DNA of 64,000 bases. It comes from Paenibacillus sp. NAIST15-1. GTDB taxonomy: Bacteria; Bacillota; Bacilli; Paenibacillales; Paenibacillaceae. The notes below the pieces were generated by a model that saw only the letters and a program-made list of their open reading frames with translations, searched no databases and was not told where the DNA came from. The position numbers and the translations under genes were made by a program. Below, one piece after another: positions 18,388-26,189 of this stretch. The stretch covers positions 62,001 to 126,000 of the forward strand of contig NZ_BBYF01000001.1 of the NCBI RefSeq assembly GCF_001894745.1. Reading direction: 5' to 3'. How positions within the stretch are numbered: position 1 is the first letter of the stretch; each line of letters starts with the position of its first letter.

Positions 18388-19497
18388 ATGGCGCAAGTTA
18401 TATGGCATGGCACAGTATTCGATTCCACTGGATATGCTAAGGCAACCAGAGAATATGTACTCGCATTGCATGCTGCCGGCGTAGATGTGAGCCTTGAAAC
18501 CTATCAAGGACTACCGCAAGTAGGACTTCCCCCAGATCAACGTTCTGTACTGGAGCACTTGCTGAGAAAGCGACGCAGCGCTGGTCGCCGCGTTAGTGTA
18601 TATCATTATATTCCGGATCTCTGGCGGAGAAAGCTTCGGGCTTCATTCGGATTTACCTACTGGGAAACGTCGAAGATACCAGATAATTGGATTAAACAAG
18701 CAAATCAAATGAGCGGCATCCTGCTGCCTAGCATTCATAATATCAATGTTTTTCGCCAATCCGGCGTTAATGTACCGCTGCATTACGTTCGGCCCTGTCT
18801 CTCCGAACCCTATCATCCACCTTCTCCTGAGCATACACCGCAGTACGTGAATCATTTACCGCCATTCCGATTTTTGTCCGTATGTTCTTGGATTGATCGC
18901 AAAGGAATAGACATCTTGCTCAAAGCCTTCTGGAGTGAATTTACGGCGGCTGATCCGGTATGTCTCATTATTAAGACAGCAGGTACCGCAGAGGTATATC
19001 ACATGATGGAGCATTGGAAGAGAGAACTGCAGCTGACACATCATCCTGCTCAGGTCTATATCGATTTAGAACTGCGCAGCGAGATGGAGATGGATGCCTT
19101 ATATCGAAGCAGTCATGCATTTGTGCTGCCGAGCCGTGGAGAAGGTGTCGGCTATCCCGTATTGGAAGCCGCTATGAGGGGAGTGCCTATCATTGTAACC
19201 GGCTGGGGTGGTCATCTTGATTTCTTGAATGAATATAACAGTTACTTAATCCCCTACCACCTCGTACCCGTAAGGCCTCAGCCTTATTACCAAGGATACC
19301 AGAGTGATCAGCTGTGGGCTGAGGCTTCAGTAGACGCCCTGCGCAGCCAGATGCGGCATGTCGTTACCAATTATGCGGAAGCATCTACCAAAGGCCAAAT
19401 TGCTATGCACCATACGCTCACTCATTTTTCACCTGATAAGGCAGCTCAGGATCTCATTACTGCCCTATCACGTACAACGGGCTTCACCTTTACCTAG
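18388..19497 (+). CDS. GT4 family glycosyltransferase (paralogue of 21861 and of the 28565 C-terminal domain)
   Basis: A 369-residue GT4 enzyme. The short N-terminal GTVFDSTGYAKATREYV motif replaces the usual G-G loop and recurs in the protein from 21861. A WETSKIPDNWIKQANQM segment near 95 and an RGEGVGYPVLEAAMRG donor motif near 250 are shared with both paralogues. ATG 18388 follows GGAGGG. The stop codon TAG lies within a 13-bp terminator stem shared with the convergent mnmH gene. The role in the island is transfer of one sugar to a surface glycan, by inference. Confidence 0.85.
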   Translation: MAQVIWHGTVFDSTGYAKATREYVLALHAAGVDVSLETYQGLPQVGLPPDQRSVLEHLLRKRRSAGRRVSVYHYIPDLWRRKLRASFGFTYWETSKIPDNWIKQANQMSGILLPSIHNINVFRQSGVNVPLHYVRPCLSEPYHPPSPEHTPQYVNHLPPFRFLSVCSWIDRKGIDILLKAFWSEFTAADPVCLIIKTAGTAEVYHMMEHWKRELQLTHHPAQVYIDLELRSEMEMDALYRSSHAFVLPSRGEGVGYPVLEAAMRGVPIIVTGWGGHLDFLNEYNSYLIPYHLVPVRPQPYYQGYQSDQLWAEASVDALRSQMRHVVTNYAEASTKGQIAMHHTLTHFSPDKAAQDLITALSRTTGFTFT

Positions 19498-19510
19498 AAG
19501 GTGAAGCCCG
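19478..19510. terminator. Bidirectional terminator overlapping the stop of the GT4 gene
   Basis: A perfect 13-bp stem (CGGGCTTCACCTT and its complement) with a 7-base loop carrying the TAG stop. T-rich sequence follows on the plus strand; it also ends mnmH on the minus strand. Confidence 0.85.
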
Positions 19511-19525
19511 TATTTATTGCCTTTA

Positions 19526-20557
19526 TTACTCCGGTCTTCCGAGATGTGCCCTAATCTGCTTCAATGCGTCTTCCAGATGTTCAGCTTTAATGGAATAGAT
19601 CTGGCCTTCATAGCCCATCGAAGCATGATCATACCTGGAATCATAGTAATGCTCCAGCATGAGCGACACCGCTTCTCCATAGTTCTCCAGGCGAAGTGCT
19701 TCTGCAATTGCGTTAGCATGCGGGGTATGCATGCGCCGCTGAATGCGGGCGAATGCTTCACGGATTGCAGTCGGGTGCTTGGACGGCTCATATTCCTTCA
19801 CAATATTTCTAACCCGTACCTGTATCGGCAGCTGGATATCAAGCACCGTTCCCGCCTTCTTCGCATCCATCAGAAATTCTGGCAGTATGACCTTCCCGAT
19901 TCGACGACTCTCCGCCTCCAATAGGAGGCAAGGTACTCTTGCTGACTTTAACTCCTCCAGCTTCTCAAATAGCATCGCATCAAACATCTTCTGATTGTTC
20001 GGGACTTGTCCAATATGCCCAAATACAGAGCCTCGATGTCCTGCCATCTCCTCAAGATCAAGGACGGGATACCCTTCCGCTTGAAGCTGCCGAAGCATAT
20101 CTGTCTTCCCTGTCCCCGTATGTCCGGACAGGACAATGCACGGTATTCGCCAGTCATAGTTCACCAGCGACTCTTGTATCCATTGTCGGTAGGTGCGTAT
20201 TCCCCCTGACAATCGGTATGGCTTCAATCCCATTAGAGACATCACAGTAGCCATCGTACGGCTTCGCATGCCGCCCCGCCAGCAGTAGATGATGGTCGTC
20301 CCTCGAAGCTCCTTGAACTGCTTATATAATGATGGAAGCTTGGCTGACGCGATCTCTAACCCACGTTCCTTGGCCGCTTCTACACTTACTTGCTTGTATA
20401 TCGTTCCGATCTCCGCCCGTTCTTCATTCGTGAACAAAGGAATATTGATGCTTCCCGGTATTCGGAATTCCTCGAATTCTCCTGGCGAACGCACATCAAC
20501 AAGCGTTGCCTCCTTGTCCCGCAATGCCATACACTGCTCTAATGAAATATCGTGCAT
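19526..20557 (-). CDS. mnmH: tRNA 2-selenouridine synthase
   Basis: A 343-residue MnmH (SelU, YbbB). It replaces sulfur of 2-thiouridine at the wobble base of tRNA-Lys/Glu/Gln by selenium from selenophosphate, via a geranylated intermediate. The N-terminal rhodanese domain carries Cys92 in IIYCWRGGMRSRT; the C-terminal part has a P-loop GHTGTGKTD near 143. ATG 20557 follows GAGGTGAGAGAT; the longer frame to 20647 has no ribosome site. It is a single gene inside the glycan island. selD, which makes selenophosphate, lies at 40.7 kb, so the selenouridine pathway is complete in this window. No selA or selB is present here. Confidence 0.93.
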   Translation of the reverse strand: MHDISLEQCMALRDKEATLVDVRSPGEFEEFRIPGSINIPLFTNEERAEIGTIYKQVSVEAAKERGLEIASAKLPSLYKQFKELRGTTIIYCWRGGMRSRTMATVMSLMGLKPYRLSGGIRTYRQWIQESLVNYDWRIPCIVLSGHTGTGKTDMLRQLQAEGYPVLDLEEMAGHRGSVFGHIGQVPNNQKMFDAMLFEKLEELKSARVPCLLLEAESRRIGKVILPEFLMDAKKAGTVLDIQLPIQVRVRNIVKEYEPSKHPTAIREAFARIQRRMHTPHANAIAEALRLENYGEAVSLMLEHYYDSRYDHASMGYEGQIYSIKAEHLEDALKQIRAHLGRPE

Positions 20558-20732
20558 ATCTCTCACCTCTTGTTGTCTCTTACAATCTCGTGATATCGAA
20601 CTATTGTTAAGACTATAGCATTCCGCCCAAGAAATCCACTCTGACAATCGCCGTGCCCTTTTTTACGTTAGGTACATATGTAGTAATAACCCATGATTGC
20701 CATCATTGTCTGTTTCCCAGGAGGTGTTTCAC

Positions 20733-21842
20733 ATCACGACCGTTAAGGCAGTTATATTAGCTGGCGGAACTGGAACTCGTTTCTGGCCTTTCAGCCGCGC
20801 AGATTACCCAAAGCAATTTTTGCCGATTCTTCATCAACAATCGATGCTTGCTGACACGGTGCAGCGAATGCTTCAATATTTACCGCTGGAACATATATAT
20901 ATCGTATCCCTTGAAGAATACATCCCTATTATCCGAAAGCAGCTTCCTGCCTTCCCGCTGCAGAACATTATTGTGGAGCCTATGGCGAGAGATACCGCTG
21001 CATGCATCGGTCTTTCCGCGCTTCAATTAAGTGCAGATGACGAAGATCCCATTCTGATTACCTTACCTTCCGATCACTATATTTCGGATCCTGATGCTTT
21101 TCACGAAGCACTGCGCACCGCCGTCTATCGTGCAGATCAGGAACGATGTGTTGTTACTTTGGGGGTGAAGCCAACACGCCCTGAGACGGGATACGGATAT
21201 ATCCGTATCCAACAGAACAGCCCTACCCCTACTAACGGAAATGAAGCAACCGATATATCCACTCCACTTACCCCAGTTGAGAAATTCATCGAGAAGCCAG
21301 AACTGTCTGTTGCAAACAATATTTTTGCTGATGGCTGCCACTATTGGAATACAGGGACGTTCATTTGGAAAGCTTCAACCATCATGCATCTGATCCATCT
21401 GCACCTACCTGACCTGTATCGTTCCTTGTTTGATATGAAGACACTCTTAAACGATTCACATAACGGTCAACAACAGCTCGCAGCCGCATACAGTAGTCTC
21501 AAGAAGCAATCCATTGATTATGGCGTTATCGAAAAATGTGAATCCATCTACATGATTCCTGTCCATTACGGCTGGGACGATCTCGGCAATTGGAATGCAC
21601 TTGAGCGCATACACCAGACCGATGAGCTCCTGAATATTGTTCATGGGCGTCATGAGGGGATCGATACGGAGCGAAGTATTATCTACGGTGCAACAAAGCA
21701 GTTAATCGCGACGGTAGGCATTGAAGACATCGTGATCGTCGCCACGGATGATGTGGTTCTCGTCTGTCCGAAAGAACGAACACAGGATATAAAAAAGATG
21801 GTGAAGCACTTGAAGCAGCGCGGATACGACACGTTCTTATAG
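20733..21842 (+). CDS. manC: Mannose-1-phosphate guanylyltransferase (GDP-mannose pyrophosphorylase)
   Basis: A protein of about 369 residues that forms GDP-mannose from mannose-1-phosphate and GTP. Motifs: VKAVILAGGTGTRFWPFSR near the N-terminus, PKQF, the GMP signature EPMARDTAACIG, and the VEKFIEKP loop. It has only the nucleotidyltransferase part and no isomerase domain. Canonical starts are TTG 20697 or 20706, both without a site. An AGGAGGTG at 20719-20726 lies six bases before an in-frame ATC (20733) that gives M-T-T-V-K-A-V, the usual ManC N-terminus, so AUC is my preferred start. It precedes a block of glycosyltransferase genes that probably use GDP-mannose. Confidence 0.88.
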   Translation: MTTVKAVILAGGTGTRFWPFSRADYPKQFLPILHQQSMLADTVQRMLQYLPLEHIYIVSLEEYIPIIRKQLPAFPLQNIIVEPMARDTAACIGLSALQLSADDEDPILITLPSDHYISDPDAFHEALRTAVYRADQERCVVTLGVKPTRPETGYGYIRIQQNSPTPTNGNEATDISTPLTPVEKFIEKPELSVANNIFADGCHYWNTGTFIWKASTIMHLIHLHLPDLYRSLFDMKTLLNDSHNGQQQLAAAYSSLKKQSIDYGVIEKCESIYMIPVHYGWDDLGNWNALERIHQTDELLNIVHGRHEGIDTERSIIYGATKQLIATVGIEDIVIVATDDVVLVCPKERTQDIKKMVKHLKQRGYDTFL

Positions 21843-21860
21843 AAAGGTGGATACGACTCG

Positions 21861-22961
21861 ATGTTTCTTCATAATATCGGTACCATCTACGAACCAACAG
21901 GATATGCAAAGGCCAATCGGCATGTCGTGCTTGAATTGATGAAGCTGGGGGTGCAGTTTCACTATACGCCAGTTCATTCCGAAACAGTCAGGGTTCCTAT
22001 GACCCCCGATATCGAGGCGGCCTTGCAGGCGATATCGCACACTCCATTGCCAGAGCCCCATATCGTATTTACGCATTACCCTGCGATCCAATTTGTGAAG
22101 GACATTCGCCATTACTCAATCGGAATGACGATGTACGAATGCAGCCGTCTCCCGTTCATGTGGTCTCGAAGATGCAGCAATATGGATGAAGTATGGGTAC
22201 CGTCCACCTTCAATCGAGATACCTTCCACCGGTCTGGAGTCCCGCTGCACAAGATTCACGTCATGCCTTACGGAATCGATTCGAACTTGTTTGCTCCCGG
22301 TCACCCCCCATTCCCTATTCCGGGCCAACGAAGCTATACCTTCTTATCCGTCTGTTCCTTCGATGACCGCAAAGGCATTGATATCTTACTTACCGCCTTC
22401 CTTGAAGAGTTCGCAGAGTCCGAGGATGTATGTCTCATTATCAAAACGCGTGCAACCACTGAAGAGGAGATCGGCAGACAGCAAGCCTATATTGACGCTA
22501 TCGCCTTCAAGACAGCCGGAAAGTCTCGCTCATCTGTCATTCTCATCTCAGCGATTCACAGTTGGAGCGAGCAGCAGTTAGCTATGCTCTATAACAGTGC
22601 AGACAGCTATGTGCTTCCTACACGTGGAGAAGGATGGAGCTTAACCGTAATGGAGGCAATGGCCTCGGGTCTCCCTGTCATTACAACGCGTTGGTCAGCT
22701 CATCTTGATTTCGTCAACGATGCGAACGGATACCTCATCTCCGTACAGAAGTTCGCTCCCGCCCACCCTACGAATTCCAGAATGCTGTGGGCAGTTCCAG
22801 ATGCTATGCATCTAAGACAGCTGATGAGGCATGTATATATGAACCGGGAAGAAGCAGCAGCTAAGGCTGCCCTCGGCCGAAATACGGTAAAGGAGCAATT
22901 CACATGGCAAGCAAGCGCAGCCCGCATGCTTCATCGCTTGGCGGAAATAGCCGCGCGTTAA
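21861..22961 (+). CDS. GT4 family glycosyltransferase (paralogue of 18388)
   Basis: A 366-residue GT4 enzyme with N-terminal EPTGYAKANRHVVLE motif, a MYECSRLPFMWSRRCSNMD segment, an EVWVPSTFN motif near 115, and the donor loop PTRGEGWSLTVMEAMASG near 255. It follows manC after 18 bases, so GDP-mannose may be its donor; this is inference. ATG 21861 follows AGGTGG. The next gene starts 19 bases downstream. Same domain family as the 18388 gene and the C-terminal half of the 28565 protein. Confidence 0.85.
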   Translation: MFLHNIGTIYEPTGYAKANRHVVLELMKLGVQFHYTPVHSETVRVPMTPDIEAALQAISHTPLPEPHIVFTHYPAIQFVKDIRHYSIGMTMYECSRLPFMWSRRCSNMDEVWVPSTFNRDTFHRSGVPLHKIHVMPYGIDSNLFAPGHPPFPIPGQRSYTFLSVCSFDDRKGIDILLTAFLEEFAESEDVCLIIKTRATTEEEIGRQQAYIDAIAFKTAGKSRSSVILISAIHSWSEQQLAMLYNSADSYVLPTRGEGWSLTVMEAMASGLPVITTRWSAHLDFVNDANGYLISVQKFAPAHPTNSRMLWAVPDAMHLRQLMRHVYMNREEAAAKAALGRNTVKEQFTWQASAARMLHRLAEIAAR

Positions 22962-22980
22962 AAAGGGAGATGGCAACGCT

Positions 22981-23739
22981 ATGATCAGCGTCATTGTTCC
23001 TACGATCCATCACACCGATCTCGTTAAACATTGTGTGCACAGCTTCATCCATACCGTACATGAGCTGCCCTACGAGATCATCGTTGTCGATGATGGCAGT
23101 CCTGCCGCGATTCAAGAAGAACTGGCACGATGGGCTGCTCCGCTCCAGGTGCAATTCATTGCAAAGCCTCATAATCATGGATTCAGCCATACTGTCAACG
23201 CTGGCATCCAGCATGCCAAGGGACAATATATTCTGCTCGTCAACAATGACGTGTTCTTCCACGAGCCCGGGTGGCTCCATCATATGGTTGCAACCATGAA
23301 CAGTGATGCAGCAATCGGCATCGTAGGAGCGAGGCTCCTCTATCCTGATATGACCATACAGCATGGCGGTGTTATCCCGACAGCGAAGGGGCATTTTGAC
23401 CACCGCTACCGCCGACAGTCAGCTGATTATGAGCCTGCATTAGCCGTAGAAGATATGAATGCCGTAACCGGTGCATTAATGCTAATACGCAAGCAGCTCC
23501 TCGACCAGATTGGGCTATTGTCCGAGGAATTCTTCATCGCCTTCGAGGATGTTGACCTCTGTTATCGCGCTAAGGTGCACGGCTCCCGTGTCGTGTATTG
23601 CGGAACGGCTAGTGCCATCCATGCGGAAGGGTATACCCGCGGTACGACAAAAGCGAACAAGAATCTATATTGGAGACAAAAAGAAATGGAAGCTCGAAAA
23701 AAATTCTGGATGAAATGGGGAGGGAAAATCATCCGATGA
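22981..23739 (+). CDS. GT2 family glycosyltransferase
   Basis: A 252-residue single-domain GT-A enzyme. The N-terminus MISVIVPTIHH, the nucleotide-site YEIIVVDDGS, and the DXD-type LVNNDVFF motif near 80 are clear, followed by a GALMLIRK acceptor segment and an FEDVDLCYRAKVHG motif. ATG 22981 follows GGGAGA. The stop overlaps the next start (ATGA, 23736-23739). It acts in the cytosol on a lipid- or protein-linked acceptor; the sugar is unknown. Confidence 0.88.
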   Translation: MISVIVPTIHHTDLVKHCVHSFIHTVHELPYEIIVVDDGSPAAIQEELARWAAPLQVQFIAKPHNHGFSHTVNAGIQHAKGQYILLVNNDVFFHEPGWLHHMVATMNSDAAIGIVGARLLYPDMTIQHGGVIPTAKGHFDHRYRRQSADYEPALAVEDMNAVTGALMLIRKQLLDQIGLLSEEFFIAFEDVDLCYRAKVHGSRVVYCGTASAIHAEGYTRGTTKANKNLYWRQKEMEARKKFWMKWGGKIIR

Positions 23740-24776
23740 CAGCTCCTCTGGAAGTCGTATATGTGCTTGAACTGACCGGATTGTCTGGCGGCATCCGCAA
23801 CGTATTCGAGCAGGTCAACCGCCTGCATGATATGGGGGTCAACGTACAATTATTCGCACTCGATAAGCAGCCTACTTGGTTCCCGCTCAAGGTGCCCGTA
23901 CGGCGCTTCGGCAATTATCCATCCATGATGCGTGCGCTGACGCCAATGAATTGTATTAAGGTAGCCACCTGGTGGAAGACGCTTGCTGCCGTATGGCATA
24001 GCTGCGATCGCAAGCGCGGCGGCAACGGTGTGCCGGTATATCTGGTGCAAGATATTGAGGAGAGTTATTACCCGAACTGGAATGATATGCAGGAGCGAGT
24101 TCGCAATACGTACCGTGTGCCCGTGCATATGCTGACGATAGCGGATTGGACGACCAGACAATTGCTGGAGCGGTTCCAGAAGCATGCAAACAACATTTCC
24201 ATTGCAGTTGATTTCGACCTGTATAAGCCGAATCGCACTCATGACTATGATCCATTCCGTATTCTTGCCTGCAGCCGCCGCAGCCAACACTTGAAGGGAT
24301 TCGACATTACGGTTCAAGCTGCGAAGGATGTGTGCTCCAGACTGCCACAAGCATCTATGGTCACCTTTGGCGTAGAACCTCCCCATCTGCACGGCATTCC
24401 TCATGGCCATTTCTCTCATCCGGATGACCACCATGTTGCCTACTTATATGCCAACTGCGGAGTATTTGTCCAAACCTCCTATCACGAAGGCTTCGGGCTT
24501 CCAATATTGGAGGCTATGGCTTGTGGCGCCCCTGTCGTGACCACGAAGGCGGAAGGAAATGAAGAATTCTGCCATAATGAATGGAATTGCATCCTTGTAG
24601 ACAAAGGAGATGTTGCCGGGGTTGCACAAGGGATCCTGCGCATATTAACCGATCCACAATTCGCCGCACATCTCACAACGAATGCCATGACAACGGTACA
24701 ACACTATAATTGGCCGCGTGTGATGCATAATCTGCTTACGGTATTTCACGCCGTGACACCTCAATTGCAGCAGTGA
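23736..24776 (+). CDS. GT4 family glycosyltransferase
   Basis: A 346-residue GT4 enzyme, last gene of the manC operon. The acceptor loop is LTGLSGGIRNVFEQ near residue 12, and the donor motif is SYHEGFGLPILEAMACG near 245, followed by APVVTTKAEGNEEF. The start ATG 23736 overlaps the previous stop; the frame can be extended to 23670 but only through the preceding gene. A VYLVQDIEESYYPN segment near 105 is typical of rhamnan/mannan-type GT4 enzymes, though I would not name a sugar. A strong terminator follows. Confidence 0.86.
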   Translation: MTAPLEVVYVLELTGLSGGIRNVFEQVNRLHDMGVNVQLFALDKQPTWFPLKVPVRRFGNYPSMMRALTPMNCIKVATWWKTLAAVWHSCDRKRGGNGVPVYLVQDIEESYYPNWNDMQERVRNTYRVPVHMLTIADWTTRQLLERFQKHANNISIAVDFDLYKPNRTHDYDPFRILACSRRSQHLKGFDITVQAAKDVCSRLPQASMVTFGVEPPHLHGIPHGHFSHPDDHHVAYLYANCGVFVQTSYHEGFGLPILEAMACGAPVVTTKAEGNEEFCHNEWNCILVDKGDVAGVAQGILRILTDPQFAAHLTTNAMTTVQHYNWPRVMHNLLTVFHAVTPQLQQ

Positions 24777-24788
24777 ATGCATATGAAA

Positions 24789-24820
24789 TAAGCCCCCTCC
24801 GAACCTCGGAGCGGGGCTTA
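24789..24820. terminator. Bidirectional terminator between the manC operon and the leftward GT operon
   Basis: TAAGCCCC and CTCCGA pair with TCGGAG and GGGGCTTA around a 3-base loop, with CTTT on the plus strand and T-rich sequence on the minus strand. Confidence 0.85.
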
Positions 24821-24838
24821 CTTTATGTGCAGCATATC

Positions 24839-25477
24839 CTAATTCCTTATTCCCACTTGATAGTGAATGCCGGCAAATACCTCATTCCATACTTGATCAC
24901 AAGCAGCATCCCATCCGATGGGCAGCTCTAATCCGCATGTATTCGCAAGCGGCCATTCCTTGTCGATGATCCGATGCTCATTTCCGGGATTGACAACCAG
25001 CAATCTGAATTGATGCTTCACAAGAGATGCCAATGCTGCTTCCAGTTCCGCTGCCTCGTCATATGATGCATTAAATCGGAAGTAGAAGATACGCTTGCTA
25101 TGCTCCGCCTTATCTAGAAATCGATGAATTCTCCGCTGAATCGTCTCAATAAATTTCGGATATTTCAACGCGATCCCTCTCCGACGTTCTGTGTACAAAA
25201 AATCATGAACTGATTGTACACCATACACCCGGTCTAATATACAATAATTATGACGTTTAAAAATGATGCTCTCCACCACTAAATGATCCGGATGCATGAA
25301 CTTGGCAAAGCGATTTCGAAGCAATAAGCTTACACCAGGTGTCCAATTGGAGTACATCCAATCCACGACACCACTGTACGGCCGCAAGCCATAGCGTTCC
25401 AGCCGTTGAGCCGTATAGCAGTTCGACCCCAAACTGTACACGGCATCGTATACGCCTTTTACATCAGACAATCGCAA
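24839..25477 (-). CDS. DUF1796-type (papain-like) family protein
   Basis: A 212-residue protein with the DUF1796 signature: YDAVYSLGSNCYTAQRLERYG at the N-terminus, GVVDWMYSNW near 37-48, and a His/Asn-bearing core downstream. Pfam describes DUF1796 as putative cysteine peptidases; here the Cys in SLGSNC and the Asp in VDW are present, but catalysis is unproven. In glycan islands such proteins may act as transferases or hydrolases. TTG 25477 is chosen because GGAGGAG lies six bases upstream; the GTG at 25492 would be inside that site. It is the last gene of the 28565 operon and ends at the shared terminator. Confidence 0.7.
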   Translation of the reverse strand: MRLSDVKGVYDAVYSLGSNCYTAQRLERYGLRPYSGVVDWMYSNWTPGVSLLLRNRFAKFMHPDHLVVESIIFKRHNYCILDRVYGVQSVHDFLYTERRRGIALKYPKFIETIQRRIHRFLDKAEHSKRIFYFRFNASYDEAAELEAALASLVKHQFRLLVVNPGNEHRIIDKEWPLANTCGLELPIGWDAACDQVWNEVFAGIHYQVGIRN

Positions 25478-25491
25478 GGCAATCTCCTCCA

Positions 25492-26142
25492 CTACGTAAG
25501 GTTGAACGGTGTCCTATAGGTTTCCTCGGCCATTTTGCCGCCCCACTTCAACTCATAATACCGCTCGTACAAGGGCCAAGTCGTATCAATGATAAAATTG
25601 TAATGAGCATCCGATTTCCTCGTTGAGCTTCCATGATGATCGACAGGCAAGCCCGTGAACACTTCATCATATCCTGCCAACCTAAGCCTGCGATGATAGT
25701 CTATATCGGCGAAATAACTGCTGAATACCGTGTCCCATGATCCCGCTGCTCTAACTGCCTCCATATTGTAAGCAGCAAGCGCATCGAAGTTCGTTAAGGC
25801 AAGCCCCCACTTCCGCCCACTGTTCTTCAACTCCTCAAGCACTCCTAGAAATGCTTCTGGCGTACCCGAATGAGCCTCCGCATCGTTATGCATATAGAAC
25901 ACAGAATCGGCCCCCTGATCGAGAGCCACCCTCTGAAACCAATTCATAGATTGGGTAAACGTCAGCGATACAGGGGGCTCATATACGGTTACGCGCCGAG
26001 ATAATTCAGAATCATATCTCAAATCGTGCGCGGGAGAGTTATCCAATACGTAAGTATGCTTCCAATACAGTTCGATACTGTCCAAAGCCCGATACAGCAG
26101 ATCCTTACGGTTCACGTACGGAATTCCCACAACGTAACGCAA
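25492..26142 (-). CDS. GT-A fold (GT2-like) glycosyltransferase
   Basis: A 216-residue protein. The N-terminus RYVVGIPYVNRKDLLYRALDSI is that of a GT2-like enzyme, the metal-binding motif is YMHNDAEA near 105, and a SYFADIDYHRRLRLAGY segment near 150 corresponds to the catalytic-base region of the ED-motif class. TTG 26142 follows AGGAG. The stop TAG abuts the DUF1796 start region. The sugar is unknown. Confidence 0.8.
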   Translation of the reverse strand: MRYVVGIPYVNRKDLLYRALDSIELYWKHTYVLDNSPAHDLRYDSELSRRVTVYEPPVSLTFTQSMNWFQRVALDQGADSVFYMHNDAEAHSGTPEAFLGVLEELKNSGRKWGLALTNFDALAAYNMEAVRAAGSWDTVFSSYFADIDYHRRLRLAGYDEVFTGLPVDHHGSSTRKSDAHYNFIIDTTWPLYERYYELKWGGKMAEETYRTPFNLT

Positions 26143-26189
26143 TGCTGATCACTCCTCATATACAAATTCATTAAGCTTTCCTTATACCT

